A DNA stretch of 33,058 nt from Candidatus Villigracilis propinquus (GTDB taxonomy: Bacteria > Chloroflexota > Anaerolineae > Anaerolineales > Villigracilaceae), in the NCBI GenBank assembly GCA_016714565.1, contig JADKDM010000020.1, positions 1 to 33,058 of the forward strand, written 5' to 3'. A program made the translations under genes and the position numbers. Positions 1 through 9,139 of this stretch are shown here, piece after piece (position 1 is the stretch's first letter; every line of letters starts with the position of its first letter). A model generated the notes under the pieces. The model saw only the letters and a list, made by a program, of their open reading frames with translations, ran no database searches and was not told where the DNA came from.

Positions 1-2470
1 CCGCCCGCGCAAACGCAGAGGAATGAGCAGGGATGTGAACATTTTTGTCACGCTTTAGTGTTTTGATCTCCGACGGATCGGCATTCGGATCATCCAAACG
101 AATAACGGTGGATCGAGCCGCTTTGAAGTACCTTCAATGTGGTTGGGTATTCATCCAACGAAAAGAAGTGGCCAATATCCCCGGGCCGCTCACATCTTCG
201 TCAGAGGAAAAAGAGACCGAAGTCCTTGATTCCCGTTCTGGTCGGGTAAATAATCAGAAAGAGAGCAATAAAATCCACACACAGCAGGCGGGATAATGTA
301 GTTGCAGCCTGCATTACCGCGTCGAACGTTGCAAGCTGGAGGAGACAGCCCGCGCCACCCCTGAGCAAAGGCGCCTAATTCGGCACCGCGCTGACGGGTG
401 ATGGCAAAAGGGTGGAATTTTCAATAATACCGGCGGCGCATGACCCGTCATGGCTGACCAAACCGTATTTCCTGCTGCGCGATAAGCCTCGCGCCTGTGT
501 CTCTGCTTTCCCAAAGCTCAATATCACCCAACAACTGTCCATGCGCCATGATCGGCACGAACATCATGGATTTAAACATCATACAAAGTAAATTGATTCT
601 TTTCGATAGAAGTCGGTTTGTCATCATCTGCGGTACAGAATGAGTACCTGCCCGTCAAGCATGAACGCCTTTGCATGATGGTTGCATAGTCGCTATTGCA
701 TATACCCTTCCCCAGATCGGACTGGGTTTCCAGCAGGGCAGCTTCGGAACTCAATATTCCGCTACTACTTCCATGGTCGCATCGCTCAAATTCCCCAGCC
801 ATGATGTTACTGCTTGTCACTTTCAGGGCATCGGTCATATGGCAGGCCAGTTTCGTCCGGGGGCAGGTGGGTCAAAGACTGGAAACCATATCCTGCGCAG
901 CGGTATACAAGCTAGCCATCTGCCGCCTTTAGAGTGGGTTTCCATATCCAGGTGGATTTCGCCACCGCCAGGAACGATCTGATTCGCCGCCTGTTGAGCC
1001 AGTTCGGTCTCATCTTCGATGTGAATAAATGGCGCTGATTGCATAGCAAATAATCACCGTCCCCAGTTTTTGATTGTTTGCGATCAATGGCAAACCGAGT
1101 GCAGACCAACCGGGGAATTGACTGGCCATATCGGGGCCAGCATAAAAGGCGTATCCGTCATATCTTCGATGATCAGGGCTTTCCCCGCATCCAAAAGCAT
1201 GGCTAAACAATTGACTGTCGAATCCAACTTTCCAAATTATCAAACGTTCCTGTAGAGCTACAGAATGGTCTGCGAGTCTCGGGTTGAAGCCCATCTTCAC
1301 CATTCCACAGGGTGACATAGTAGTTGTCAACGCAGGACTTCGGATAATTTTCACATCACGATGTCCAACATGGCTACAGATCCGGTGTTTCGAGCGCAGT
1401 GGTGGTACTCATTGAGTAATGCTGGTTGCGCCCTTGTCTCAAAAGGCTGCGGGTATGCCTGGATCTTCTTCAACGGCTGTGCAGGTCATTGGCCAGTCCC
1501 TGAAAGGATGTCGGTTTCTTCTTCATTCATAACAGCATTTGGAAGGAATGATGTACCACCAAAGTGCCCAACACCACTTCCCAATAAAGGCAGCGCAATC
1601 CCGATACGATTGGGATTCTTCTGCACGGCGTGGACAAACCTTACCGGGGATCATCTCCAGCTGATGGGTAAGGAGAAACACCGAACAGGAGAGTTGCGTT
1701 TCTCCCTGCAAACCAATGCCTCAACTTCCTCGTCAATACGGCTGAGTGAACTTGGAAGGATCAACATCATCCCCCGCCTGCGCAGCAAGGTTAAGGGTGA
1801 CGTTATCCCCGGCTCCAACAAACCGGACCCAGGCAAACGAATAGCCTCTGCCGCAATAAGCAATTCCAGGCATCGGAAAGGAGCGTCTGAGATCCTGTTC
1901 GCGGACGATCAATTGATTGATGTCTGTAACAGTACGAAGGATCTGGGATAGCCGTTGTTCGCGCTTCAAAAGTTCGTGCGTTCTTTCGAGGTTGATGCCC
2001 AAAACACGCAAGAGATAGGTGATCGAAATTAAAGACAGCCACACTAAGTGTAAGGAATACCAGCGTGCCGCTCACCCAGGCGCCCTTGTCTGTTGAATTG
2101 ATCTGCCGCGCTGAAGGGGTACAACTACATATCCATTCAATTGAAGCCAGCCGATCACAAGCAGAGTGAACAGGCTGAAAATATAAACGGGCAAGCTGGT
2201 AGCGCAGGTCAAAGAAGACTGCAGAGAGAATGACAAACGCAAAAAGGATGATCCGTCCGTCGCCGCTTAATGAGGAAAAACCAACCCGACAGTTCCCACA
2301 ATATACAAGGCAAGCAGCAATCCCCCTGCTCGAAACCTGAATGGTAATTTTGAATTTAATCTTGACGAACGCAAGCAATGCTGTTACTGTCAGGTAAATG
2401 GCCAGCAGGGATGTTAGAGAAGTGAGTTGGGGTAGATTTCTGACTCGGCAGCATAGGTTTTTAAAGGCAT
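1..2470 (-). CDS. membrane-anchored multi-GAF sensor protein (frameshifted, 3' end outside window)
   Basis: Probable signal-transduction protein, perhaps a sensor kinase; any kinase domain would lie beyond the left edge. Reading the minus strand across several frames gives, in order: about five hydrophobic segments (roughly 2440 to 2060), a linker containing 'SQILRTVTDINQLIVRE' (about 1950-1890) that is typical of the segment before PAS/GAF domains in Chloroflexota sensors, a GAF-like block with 'GLPLIANNQKLGTVIICYA' (about 1096-1040), and a second GAF block with 'FVPIMAHGQLLGDIELWES' (about 545-490), followed by a helical 'RQRGAEL' linker near 400. No frame stays open for more than about 230 codons, so several indels interrupt it. 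The start at 2470 (beginning MPLKTYAAES) is a guess. It is divergent from the membrane gene at 2547. GAF assignment is from motif recognition, not a search. Confidence 0.6.
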
Positions 2471-2546
2471 TGTTGATTCGGAAATAAGCGCAATGAACCA
2501 CAATAATTCACATAGTATTGATGCAATTAAAAAGGAGAATACACAA

Positions 2547-3146
2547 ATGAAGGATATCATCTTTATACTCTTGACCGGACTGTTAGCCGCCTACCTGTGC
2601 TGGAATTTTTACCAGCGTTACACATTAAACAAAGCACTGCATAACATCTATTATTTGATGGGGTTTGCAGGTGCTTTTGGTTTCAGGGCTTTGCTTATAT
2701 TCTTCGGACTCGGTATCCTGACTTCCCCTTACGTTCTGACCGTTGCAAGTTTGATTCCTCTTGCGGATTTCGATGGGGGCTGGCTGAAGAATATTTCGAA
2801 TGGAAAACGGCCTTCAAGTGGTTTGCGGCAATCGGCTTTCTTGCCATTGCCATCACCAGCATCGGCGGTATGGACGCGCTCAAGAAGATTGCCGTCCCCC
2901 TCTTCCACGGCGTGGCTGGACTCGTGATCTTCCTTGGACCGTTCTATGCCAAAGGCGCGCCAAAGGGATTTTGGTGGGTTGGCATTGGCGGTGTGTTGAT
3001 CGGCTTGGGCGGTATTGCGCTGGCGTTCATTTCCCACTGGCAAGCAGTTGTTTTTTTTCAGCCCCGATTTCGTTATGCTGATATTGACTCCCTACTCTTC
3101 CTGATGACTGGCGCATTCGCGTTAGGGTTTGCAAAGGAAAGGTTAG
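2547..3146 (+). CDS. polytopic membrane protein A of the 2.5-8 kb cluster (one or more frameshifts)
   Basis: Unrecognised integral membrane protein of about 200 residues with roughly seven hydrophobic segments. The start ATG at 2547 follows a good ribosome binding site (AAGGAG near 2531). It opens 'MKDIIFILLTGLLAAYLCW', continues to about 2760, then shifts frame to 'EEYFEWKTAFKWFAAIGF' and 'LFHGVAGLVIFLGPF', ending around 'MTGAFALGFAKE'. The segment 'HGVAGLVIFLGPF..GGVLIGLGGIAL' closely resembles 'HGIAGMIIFLLPI..VGVGGVLIGVLGLLL' of the protein at 6635-7255, so the two appear paralogous. A palindromic repeat sits directly downstream, so the exact stop is uncertain. First gene of a co-directional cluster with an FGE-like protein and a heme O synthase-like prenyltransferase. 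Function unknown. Confidence 0.6.
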
Positions 3147-3149
3147 GCG

Positions 3150-3195
3150 ACCACAGACGACAGACCGGACTACGGTCTGTCGTCCATTGTCCACA
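3150..3195. repeat. interspersed palindromic repeat, copy 1 (GACGACAGACC type)
   Basis: Perfect 11-bp arms GACGACAGACC (3156-3166) and GGTCTGTCGTC (3174-3184) around a 7-nt loop. It lies between membrane genes A and B. A second copy with near-identical flanks (GACCAC upstream, CCAT downstream) is at 6591-6636. Confidence 0.8.
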
Positions 3196-3215
3196 GTCAC
3201 GCTTGGAGCATCCAA

Positions 3216-4682
3216 ATGCAATTTATCAAAACCCGTTTCAATTACCTCTTCGGTTCTACTAAAGGACTTCATCCTCGTTGCAATCGCAATGATCGGCATA
3301 GTCACTGCTGTTTGGGGCATGCTCTCAGGCCCAATGGCAGAGATGGGCGTGCGCGAAGTGTGATCAAACTCCTCGGCATGGAGATCGTGCAGTCCGAGCG
3401 CGAGGGACGCATCATCATTTTGTATCATTCCATCGCCATGGCGGTCATCGCCATTGAGACCTACATGATCACAGGTCTGTTGAAGATGAAGGAATTCTTC
3501 AAGACCGCCATCAATGCCATCATCTCGGTCGGCTAGATCCTGACCATGATCTTCGGCATGGGTTTTGCCTACTTCGGCCATAACTGGGCGTTTTCATGGA
3601 ATTTACATCTTCGGCCTTTCGCTGATCTTCCTCGCAGGGGTGATGCTCATCATTGCGCTCTGGCCGTGGAACAAGGAATATTACGTCACCATGATCAGTA
3701 TGCCCCACCAAAAGCGGATTCGACCTCGAACGTGGAGCCTTCGCCACCGCAGTCACCACTGTGCTTTCTTCATTATTCGGCGCAGTTCCTGGCTCATATT
3801 ATGGTCTGGCTTTGAAACCTTCCTTGCCGAGAACATCATTCGCTATCCCGAAAAAACGACAATGGAATATTCGATCATTGGGCATTTGCTATTATGCTCG
3901 CTCTCATTGCCATTATGATCCTCATCGCTGGGACGTTGGCTGAACTTCAAAGGCATTTTGCACAAGGTCGCCATGCCCTTGATGATCGTCGGAACTATCG
4001 TGCTCAACCTCGGCGTATGGGGCGTGGTTACTCCGCTTGAGCCAGTGGCGCACATGGTCGTCTATGTCGGCGCAACACCATCAATGGTGGCGGCGCTTTT
4101 TGTTGCTGATATGGGAGTGGGGTCAGCTTATCCTCGAAGGCACAGCGCACATTCAAAAACCCACCTTCGGACAAAAACTCAGCGCCATGGTACGCGACCG
4201 CTGCGCTTCGATTCCGCTCTGGCAGATGCTCTTCATGAATTTCACCACCAGCGGCATCGGCATTTTCATGGCCATCAAGCTGACGAAATTTTCCGCGTTT
4301 GGCCTGCCGCGAAGAACGCATCGAACTGACGGGACACTGGCACGCGCTCTCTGCCATCATCGCCACCATCATCCTGCTTTATTATGGAGACATGCTCGAA
4401 TTGAAAGGCAAATTCCGCCAGTTGTATGGGTGGAGCATCATCATCCTTTCAGACATCGCCCTCGCTGCCGTCACCGTTTTTGAAATGAAACGCCTCTTCA
4501 TCACCGAAGCCGAACAACAGCCTTTGGTCAATCGGCCTCATGTACGCCATCGACTTCGGTCTTGGCATGTTGCTTGTTCTGCTCGCCACCGTTATGGTCT
4601 GGCGTTTGATCGACCTCTTCAAGCCAAAGGACGTTGGACTGATAAGCCAGATCAAGACCTTTCAGAGGAGGTGATGAAATGA
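3216..4682 (+). CDS. large polytopic membrane protein B with conserved-looking histidines (frameshifted)
   Basis: About 480 residues and 11-12 hydrophobic segments once frames are joined. It begins MQFIKTRFNYLFG, and passes through 'DFILVAIAMIGIVTAVWG' (after a shift near 3260), 'YHSIAMAVIAIETYMITG', 'FGHNWAFHGIYIFGLSLIF' (one extra T in a T run near 3593), 'MEYSIIGH', 'VAMPLMIVGTIVLNLGVWG', 'GTAHIQKP' and 'TGHWHALSAIIATIILLYY', ending EEVMK. Histidines recur inside or at the ends of membrane helices (HSIAM, HNWAFH, GH, GHWH), a pattern seen in heme-binding membrane proteins such as heme-copper oxidase-like subunits; the family was not recognised, so this is only suggestive. The stop TGA (4680-4682) overlaps the ATG of the next gene, implying translational coupling. 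Confidence 0.6.
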
Positions 4683-5625
4683 GACGCCTCTTTCTTTCTT
4701 CGTCATTGCGAGACCTCAGCAATCTCCCCGCTGCTACTGGCATCTGCCGCAAGATCGTGGGCTTCAGTCTCCCCTCGATGGTTGTGCGTTCCTGTGCCCC
4801 CGTGGACTTGGAACTTTCATTCCCACATTTGAGACAGGCATTGACCCGAACACATGGGCACAAGTGCCAGCGGGTGAATTCTATTTCGGACAGCACGAAG
4901 ATATTGAATCCACTGGCGTACGGATCATGGTCACCGATGTGACCGTTAGCCAATATGCGGACTTCCTCAATGCAGCACTCCGCGGATGGCTATGTAAAAT
5001 TGGACGCCGAAAAATTGTCAGCTTTTACCCGGGCGACGAGTATCGAGGATTAAGCACGAGAGAAAGATCAAGCGGGCAATTGGCTCTTCATCCGCTGGAT
5101 GACCCATCCCAAAGAATCAAATTCGATGGCACGACCTTTTTCAGTCAGGAAGGATATGCAAACCACCCGTGACAATCGTCGCATGGTTTGGCGCATGGGG
5201 CTATTGTAAATATTACGATGCCGCCTCCCCACCGAAATGGAATGGGAAAAAGCTGCGCGCGGCCCTTCGACAGGCTCAGGAGCACGTCCTTCCGTGGGGA
5301 GATGAAATTCTTGCGCGAGAATGCCAACTTCTATTCTTCGCGTGACCCGTTTGAAGATATGTCTCTTTTGGATCACGCACCAACCCATCGAGCTTACAAC
5401 GGACAGAATTACGACGGCTACCAAACCATCGACTCCGCCTCGCCATACGGGCTGTACGACATGGCGGGCAACGTCTGGCAATGGACGGGAGATATCTACG
5501 AGGGCATGCACTATCGCTTCATGCGCGGCGGCTCGAAGGACACCTACGATATGGACTTGCGCCTGTGGGTTGCAACAATGCCACGCCCACCTACTGCCCC
5601 GGGGTGGTTCCGATGTGCGAGGTAA
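4679..5625 (+). CDS. FGE/SUMF1-family protein with putative signal peptide (frameshifted)
   Basis: Formylglycine-generating-enzyme-like fold. The start at 4679 overlaps the upstream stop (ATGA) and has a near-perfect Shine-Dalgarno (AGGAGGTG, 4666-4673). One frame of the N-terminus reads 'ISPLLLASAARSWASV', compatible with a signal peptide, hence export. Then 'WAQVPAGEFYFGQHEDIE', 'TDVTVSQYADFLN', 'NHPVTIVAWFGAWGYCKYY', 'LPTEMEWEKAARG', 'LPWGDEI', 'SPYGLYDMAGNVWQWTGD', 'RFMRGGS' and the family-typical ending 'FRCAR' are visible in order. At least four frameshifts. Two short interspersed repeat motifs (4701-4727 and 5263-5280) lie inside it. Its place between membrane protein B and a prenyltransferase suggests an exported accessory or binding role; oxidase or sulfatase-maturase activity cannot be claimed. 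Confidence 0.75.
4701..4727. repeat. fragment of CATTGCGAG repeat inside FGE-like gene
   Basis: CGTCATTGCGAG followed 5 nt later by GCAATCTCC. The same two words bound the left half of the larger palindromic elements at 13715-13839 and 23263-23379. It falls in the signal-peptide-coding part of the FGE-like gene. Confidence 0.5.
5263..5280 (+). repeat. CCCTTCGACAGGCTCAGG interspersed motif, in-gene copy
   Basis: This short word recurs with small changes at 17893-17910, 21381-21399 and, on the opposite strand, 29984-29999. Here it lies inside the FGE-like gene, between the codons for 'EKAARG' and 'LPWGDE', where the family normally has a variable loop. Confidence 0.6.
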
Positions 5626-5630
5626 ATCAC

Positions 5631-5657
5631 AGGTAGACAGGTAGATAGATAGACAGG
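5631..5657. repeat. short GTAGATAGA-type microsatellite
   Basis: Imperfect AGGTAGACAGGTAGATAGA repeats between the FGE-like gene and the prenyltransferase gene. A simple repeat; no function is visible. Confidence 0.6.
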
Positions 5658-5713
5658 TATACTTTGCGCTCAAAAATTAGAAACAGCCTGTTTATATTTC
5701 TCTGGAGCACACA

Positions 5714-6606
5714 ATGCAAGCCCAATCGTCAATTGCCAATCCTAAATCTAAGATCGCTCTCTACCTGCCTCTTATAAAATCGCAGACCAGCCTGCTCCCT
5801 GTTGACAGGTGTTGCAGGATACCTGAGCGCACATACTGGAGTAAATTGGAGCCACTTCCTGCAAATGCTCCCGAGCCTCTTCCTTCGCAATTGCAGGCTC
5901 CACCATCCTCAACATGTGGTGGGATCAGGACATCGACGCGAAGATGAAACGCACTCACAAGAAGCGTCCTACATCCAGGGTTCGGTAACACGCGAAGAAG
6001 TCTTCAAGCTGGGCATCATCGTTTCAGTCATTGGCATTGGTTGGGCACTGCTCGTCAATCCGCTGTACGGCGTGGTGGTCTTTGCAGGTCTCTTCTTTGA
6101 TGTAGTTGTGTACAGCATGTGGCTAAAACGCCGCACCTGCTGGCGACAGGTGGGCGGCATTTCAGGCGCCATGCCCATCCTCGCGGGCTGTGTTCTCGCT
6201 GTGGGTCAAATTGACATCATCGGCATTTTGCTTGCCTCCGCTGTCTTGTTCTGGATCCCCACCCATACGCTCACTTTCAGCCTCAAATTTTTGACGATTA
6301 TCAAGCGGCGGGCGTGCCAACTTTCCCATCCACGTATGGAGAAGCCGCCACCCGCTTTGCAATTGCGTTCTCCAGCGTTATCGCTGCACTCACAATGGGT
6401 TGGGCATCGGTTTGGATCGGCGTCACAGCAGGCGTGTTGCGCGGAGTCGTGTGTTGAGCGCTGGCCTGTTCTTCCCTCGCTATCACCACCGTCTTCGCCC
6501 GTCAGACCGCGTCAACTTCAGCCTTTTCAAGTACGCGTCCCATGTATATGACCTTTGCGATGATTACGATCATCCCCATAACACGACCAATGACCACGGA
6601 CGATAG
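5714..6606 (+). CDS. ctaB: UbiA-family protoheme IX farnesyltransferase-like protein (heme O synthase homolog; frameshifted)
   Basis: Heme O synthase transfers a farnesyl group from farnesyl diphosphate to protoheme IX at the membrane. Starts MQAQSSIANPKSKIALYLPL. Joining frames gives 'LTGVAGYLSAHTG', the diphosphate-binding motif 'NMWWDQDIDAKMKRT..RP' (about 5910-5970), 'WLKRRTCWRQVGGISGAMP' (WLKRRTP..GG.SGA.P in the family), 'IPTHTLTFSLKF', the second motif region 'DYQAAGVPTFPSTYGE', and a C-terminal 'VNFSLFKYAS'. About 295 residues, the usual size. Several single-base indels are present. The CtaB/CyoE subfamily fits better than menaquinone-type UbiA because of the WLKRRT-GGISGA and AGVP blocks. 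In context it may supply heme O (or a modified heme) to the membrane proteins next to it. The C-terminal codons run into a repeat (6591-6636), so the stop is approximate. Confidence 0.8.
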
Positions 6607-6636
6607 ACCACTCATCGTCCGCGGTCTGTCGTCCAT
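6591..6636. repeat. interspersed palindromic repeat, copy 2 (GACGACAGACC type)
   Basis: Arms GGACGATAGACC (6598-6609) and GGTCTGTCGTCC (6623-6634), one mismatch. It is the same family as 3150-3195 and lies in the equivalent position, just before a membrane gene start (6635) and overlapping the predicted end of the prenyltransferase gene. Confidence 0.75.
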
Positions 6637-7255
6637 GCCCAACCGCGAAAATCTCCTCCCCTCGACCGCACTCTGCTCCTCCTTACCGGCCTGCTCGCTG
6701 GCTGTCAGATCGCCATTGGCATCGACCAGATGGATAGCGTCCCATCACCGCCTACACCATCGCCTTGGGTAATTCTGGTGGCGGGACTCCTGCTCATCAT
6801 TCTCGGCTTTGAAGTATTGGACTCCGTCCGGTTGTGGTCATCACCTCGACGATCATTCCACTCACCTTGTCGCTCGGCCTCGTCTGGCAGCACCTCGCCT
6901 CACTTCTGAACGTGTATCTGGTCTTCCACCATTATCAGTTTCCTCGCTGTGATATTAACCGCGCTAGATCCCTGTACAAAACAAACTGCCAGTCATCACC
7001 ATTGCCATCACACACGGCATTGCCGGGATGATCATCTTCCTGCTCCCCATCATCCTCGCCTTTCAAGGGCAGATGAAGCCGCTCTTCGCCCTCGTGGGCG
7101 TAGGCGGCGTTGATCGGCGTTCTTGGCTTATTGCTCTTCCTGAAAACAGGCAAGCCGATATTATCGAGGATACGATCGAGATTGTTCCCGATACTACTGC
7201 TGCTGACGACAGCGCCTTTGTCCAGGGTTCAAATACGGATATTACCCCAGCCTAA
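6635..7255 (+). CDS. polytopic membrane protein D, likely paralog of protein A (frameshifted)
   Basis: Unrecognised membrane protein of about 205 residues. Joined frames give an N-terminal 'LLLTGLLAGCQIAIGIDQMDS', 'PITAYTIALG', 'VAGLLLIILGFEVLDS', 'VVITSTIIPLTLSLGLVWQ', 'VITIAITHGIAGMIIFLLPI', 'ALVGVGGVLIGVLGLLLFL' and an ending 'SNTDITPA'. The HG(I/V)AG(M/L)(I/V)IFL block and the glycine-rich helix after it match protein A (2547-3146) in sequence and in position near the C-terminal third, hence the proposed paralogy. The ATG at 6635 abuts the repeat; an alternative start inside the repeat cannot be excluded. Function unknown. It is co-directional with the prenyltransferase. Confidence 0.55.
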
Positions 7256-7275
7256 AGGTCTCAAAACCTTTGGGG
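7251..7275. repeat. CCTAAAGGT...ACCTTTGGGG intergenic stem-loop
   Basis: Imperfect inverted repeat overlapping the stop of gene D. It resembles the perfect stem-loop at 23876-23906 (CCCTAAAGGTTT/AAACCTTTAGGG), so the two are probably the same intergenic hairpin family. Confidence 0.6.
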
Positions 7276-7299
7276 CTTATTCTCCGAAAAGAGTCTCAC

Positions 7300-8000
7300 A
7301 TGTCTACAAACAAGCTTCTTCGCAAAATTCCTTCGTTTCATCGGCATCCTGCTGATGGGACCTCACGGGCGGGTTCACCTTGCTTGGCGGCATCGGAACC
7401 ACCTGTGCGGCACTCTTCCCAACAAACACAGATCCATGACGGCGCTGCCCCTTCCAATGGTTGGGCATTCTCTTTGTCATTGCAGGGATCGCCATCGGAC
7501 TTTGGGGATCTGGGCAACCATTAAACTCGTGAAAGGTACATCTGATTCGTATGTGATGAGTTTCCGGGCGTTGATCGCTGGCGTGCTCATCCGTGGATTC
7601 CCATTTCCATGTCGCAGATGCTGCGAGGAAAATCCATGCCTGTAGATGCGGTGGTGTACACCACGGTTCTCACACTGGCAGTCTTCCTCATCCTGCGCAT
7701 TCCTTTCATCTGGCAGGGGTGGATTTTCGGCAAGCAATACAAAAAGCAATCTGCCTGCGGGCGGCGCTGCAACCATCATGCTGGACTGATGACTCTCTAT
7801 CCATACACGATGGCTCCACCCACACCTGGGGCGGTGTCAATTATGCAGACGTTAACACGTCCATGACGGTGATCGGGGGTGGGTTGTTGTGGAGCGGAGC
7901 TATGCATCAGCGTGGCGAATGTTTGGGAAAGGGCTGGCAGACTGACGGTCCAAGGGCGAAGCGCCTGAGATCGGTTCTTGTTTTGGAATACGATCGTTAA
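7300..8000 (+). CDS. membrane protein E (frameshifted), last gene of the membrane cluster
   Basis: Starts MSTNKLLRKI after a weak ribosome site. Joined frames give several membrane segments: 'FIGILLMG..GGFTLLGGIGTT', 'WLGILFVIAGIAIGLWGIW', 'YVMSFRALIAGVLI', 'VDAVVYTTVLTLAVFLILRI', and later 'STHTWGGVNYADV' and 'MTVIGGGLL'. No family recognised. At least five shifts occur in 700 nt, so the C-terminus is uncertain; the stop at 7998-8000 is the last one before the hairpin at 8007. It is grouped with genes A, B, the FGE-like protein, the prenyltransferase and D by direction and close spacing. Confidence 0.5.
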
Positions 8001-8006
8001 ACGAGG

Positions 8007-8026
8007 TCCCCGCCAAATTGCGGGGA
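8007..8026. terminator. stem-loop between convergent genes
   Basis: TCCCCGC and GCGGGGA around a 6-nt loop (CAAATT), followed on the plus strand by TAGTTGTTTT. It sits between the end of gene E (+) and the end of the coiled-coil gene (-). A probable factor-independent terminator for the plus-strand cluster. Confidence 0.7.
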
Positions 8027-8037
8027 TAGTTGTTTTA

Positions 8038-8522
8038 TTATTCTGCCTGATCCGTAACGGATACCTGCTTTTCGCATCTGGTCTTCCTGCACCATGCGAA
8101 CGCCGTTACTGACCTGCCCACTTAACTTTGATATCTGATCCTGTAATTACGCATGAGCGTATCAATCACGGCATAATTATCACGTCCACACGTGGCTCGG
8201 CCTCGCCGCGTGCCTGGCTGACGATCTGGTCGGCACGGCGCTGGGCTTCCTGCACGATCATATCCTTTTGACGAGCTGGTCTGCCTTGTCGCGTGAGATC
8301 TGCAGGGTGCGGTTGGCTTTTCCTGCGCCTGCGCCATCACACGGTCTCGCTGGGCAACGACCTGCTGCGCCTTTTTCACTTCTTCAGGAATGGCAATTCG
8401 CATCTGGTCGATCAGTTCCAGCATTTTGTCTTCATCCACGATGACATTGTGCGTAAAAGGCACGGCCTTCGCGTCGTTGAAGAGTTCTTCCAATCGGTCA
8501 ATAAGTTGCCCAGAATGTCCAT
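8038..8522 (-). CDS. coiled-coil / ATPase-subunit-like hypothetical protein (frameshifted)
   Basis: About 160 residues, predicted cytoplasmic. The ATG at 8522 is preceded by GGAGC. Removal of one G from a G run near 8508 explains the first shift: restoring it gives 'MDILGQLIDRLEELF', which joins 'NDAKAVPFTHNVIVDEDKM' and 'IPEEVKKAQQVVAQRDRVM'. The middle is charged and helical (EVKKAQQVVAQRDRVMAQAQ), consistent with a coiled coil. The end reads 'VSVTDQAE' in the frame chosen. No enzyme motif seen. It is third in the recG-coaD direction, 41 nt after coaD, so probably co-transcribed. Similar proteins downstream of coaD are often called ATPase or DivIVA-like; I do not assign a function. Confidence 0.65.
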
Positions 8523-8562
8523 AGTTTTTTTTGCTCCGTAGGTAAAGTGATTCAGCACAATT

Positions 8563-9084
8563 TTAATCCCGTAAAGCATTGGGCGGAGATTGCTCTCCCA
8601 TGTTAATTACTTTTTCCTTGAGGGCTTTCTCTCTCTAAAGGGACGGGACCATGCTGGAACATGCGCGCCCAGTGTGACGATCTCGCGCACCGTGGACGAT
8701 GAGAGGAACGTATGCTGCTCGGCGGTGATGAAGGCAATGGTCTCGACTGCATCTTTCGCCAGACGTTGATTCGCAAACGCCATGCGGAACTCAAACTCAA
8801 AATCGGAGAACACGCGCAAGCCACGCACGATCACCTGCGCATCGATTTGCTGCGCGAACTAGATCGTCAATCCACTGTACCCCCGTCACTTTAACTTTGG
8901 GGTTGCCTTTGAATGCTTCGTTTACCAGAGAACTGCGTTGTTCTGGCGAAAACATCAACGACTTCAACGGCTTGTCATACACAGCCATCACAACTTCATC
9001 GAACAACTTGGATGCACGATTGGCAATATCCATGTGGCCGTAGTGGATCGGGTCAAACGTGCCGGGGAACAAAGCTCTTACCAT
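8563..9084 (-). CDS. coaD: phosphopantetheine adenylyltransferase (frameshifted)
   Basis: Catalyses ATP + 4'-phosphopantetheine to dephospho-CoA, the penultimate step of coenzyme A synthesis, in the cytoplasm. The N-terminus 'MVRALFPGTFDPIHYGHMD' carries the nucleotidyltransferase (T/H)xGH motif (YGHMD). It continues 'LFDEVVMAVYDKPLKSLMF', then 'GVQWIDDLVRAA', and after a shift 'EFRMAFANQRLAKDAVET', 'HTFLSSSTVREIVTLGAHV', the usual CoaD C-terminal SSTxVREI block. About 170 residues once joined, the normal length. Two or three indels are present. It starts 55 nt after recG's stop, in the same direction, so an operon is likely. Confidence 0.9.
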
Positions 9085-9139
9085 TTTTCAAAACCTTTAA
9101 TCTCAAGAATGGCACACAAGGTCACTAAGGTTGGAAGCC

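Noticed and set aside
1361..1951. A 196-codon plus-strand frame.
   Set aside because: The minus strand carries the sensor linker and GAF motifs here, and the plus-strand product resembles nothing.
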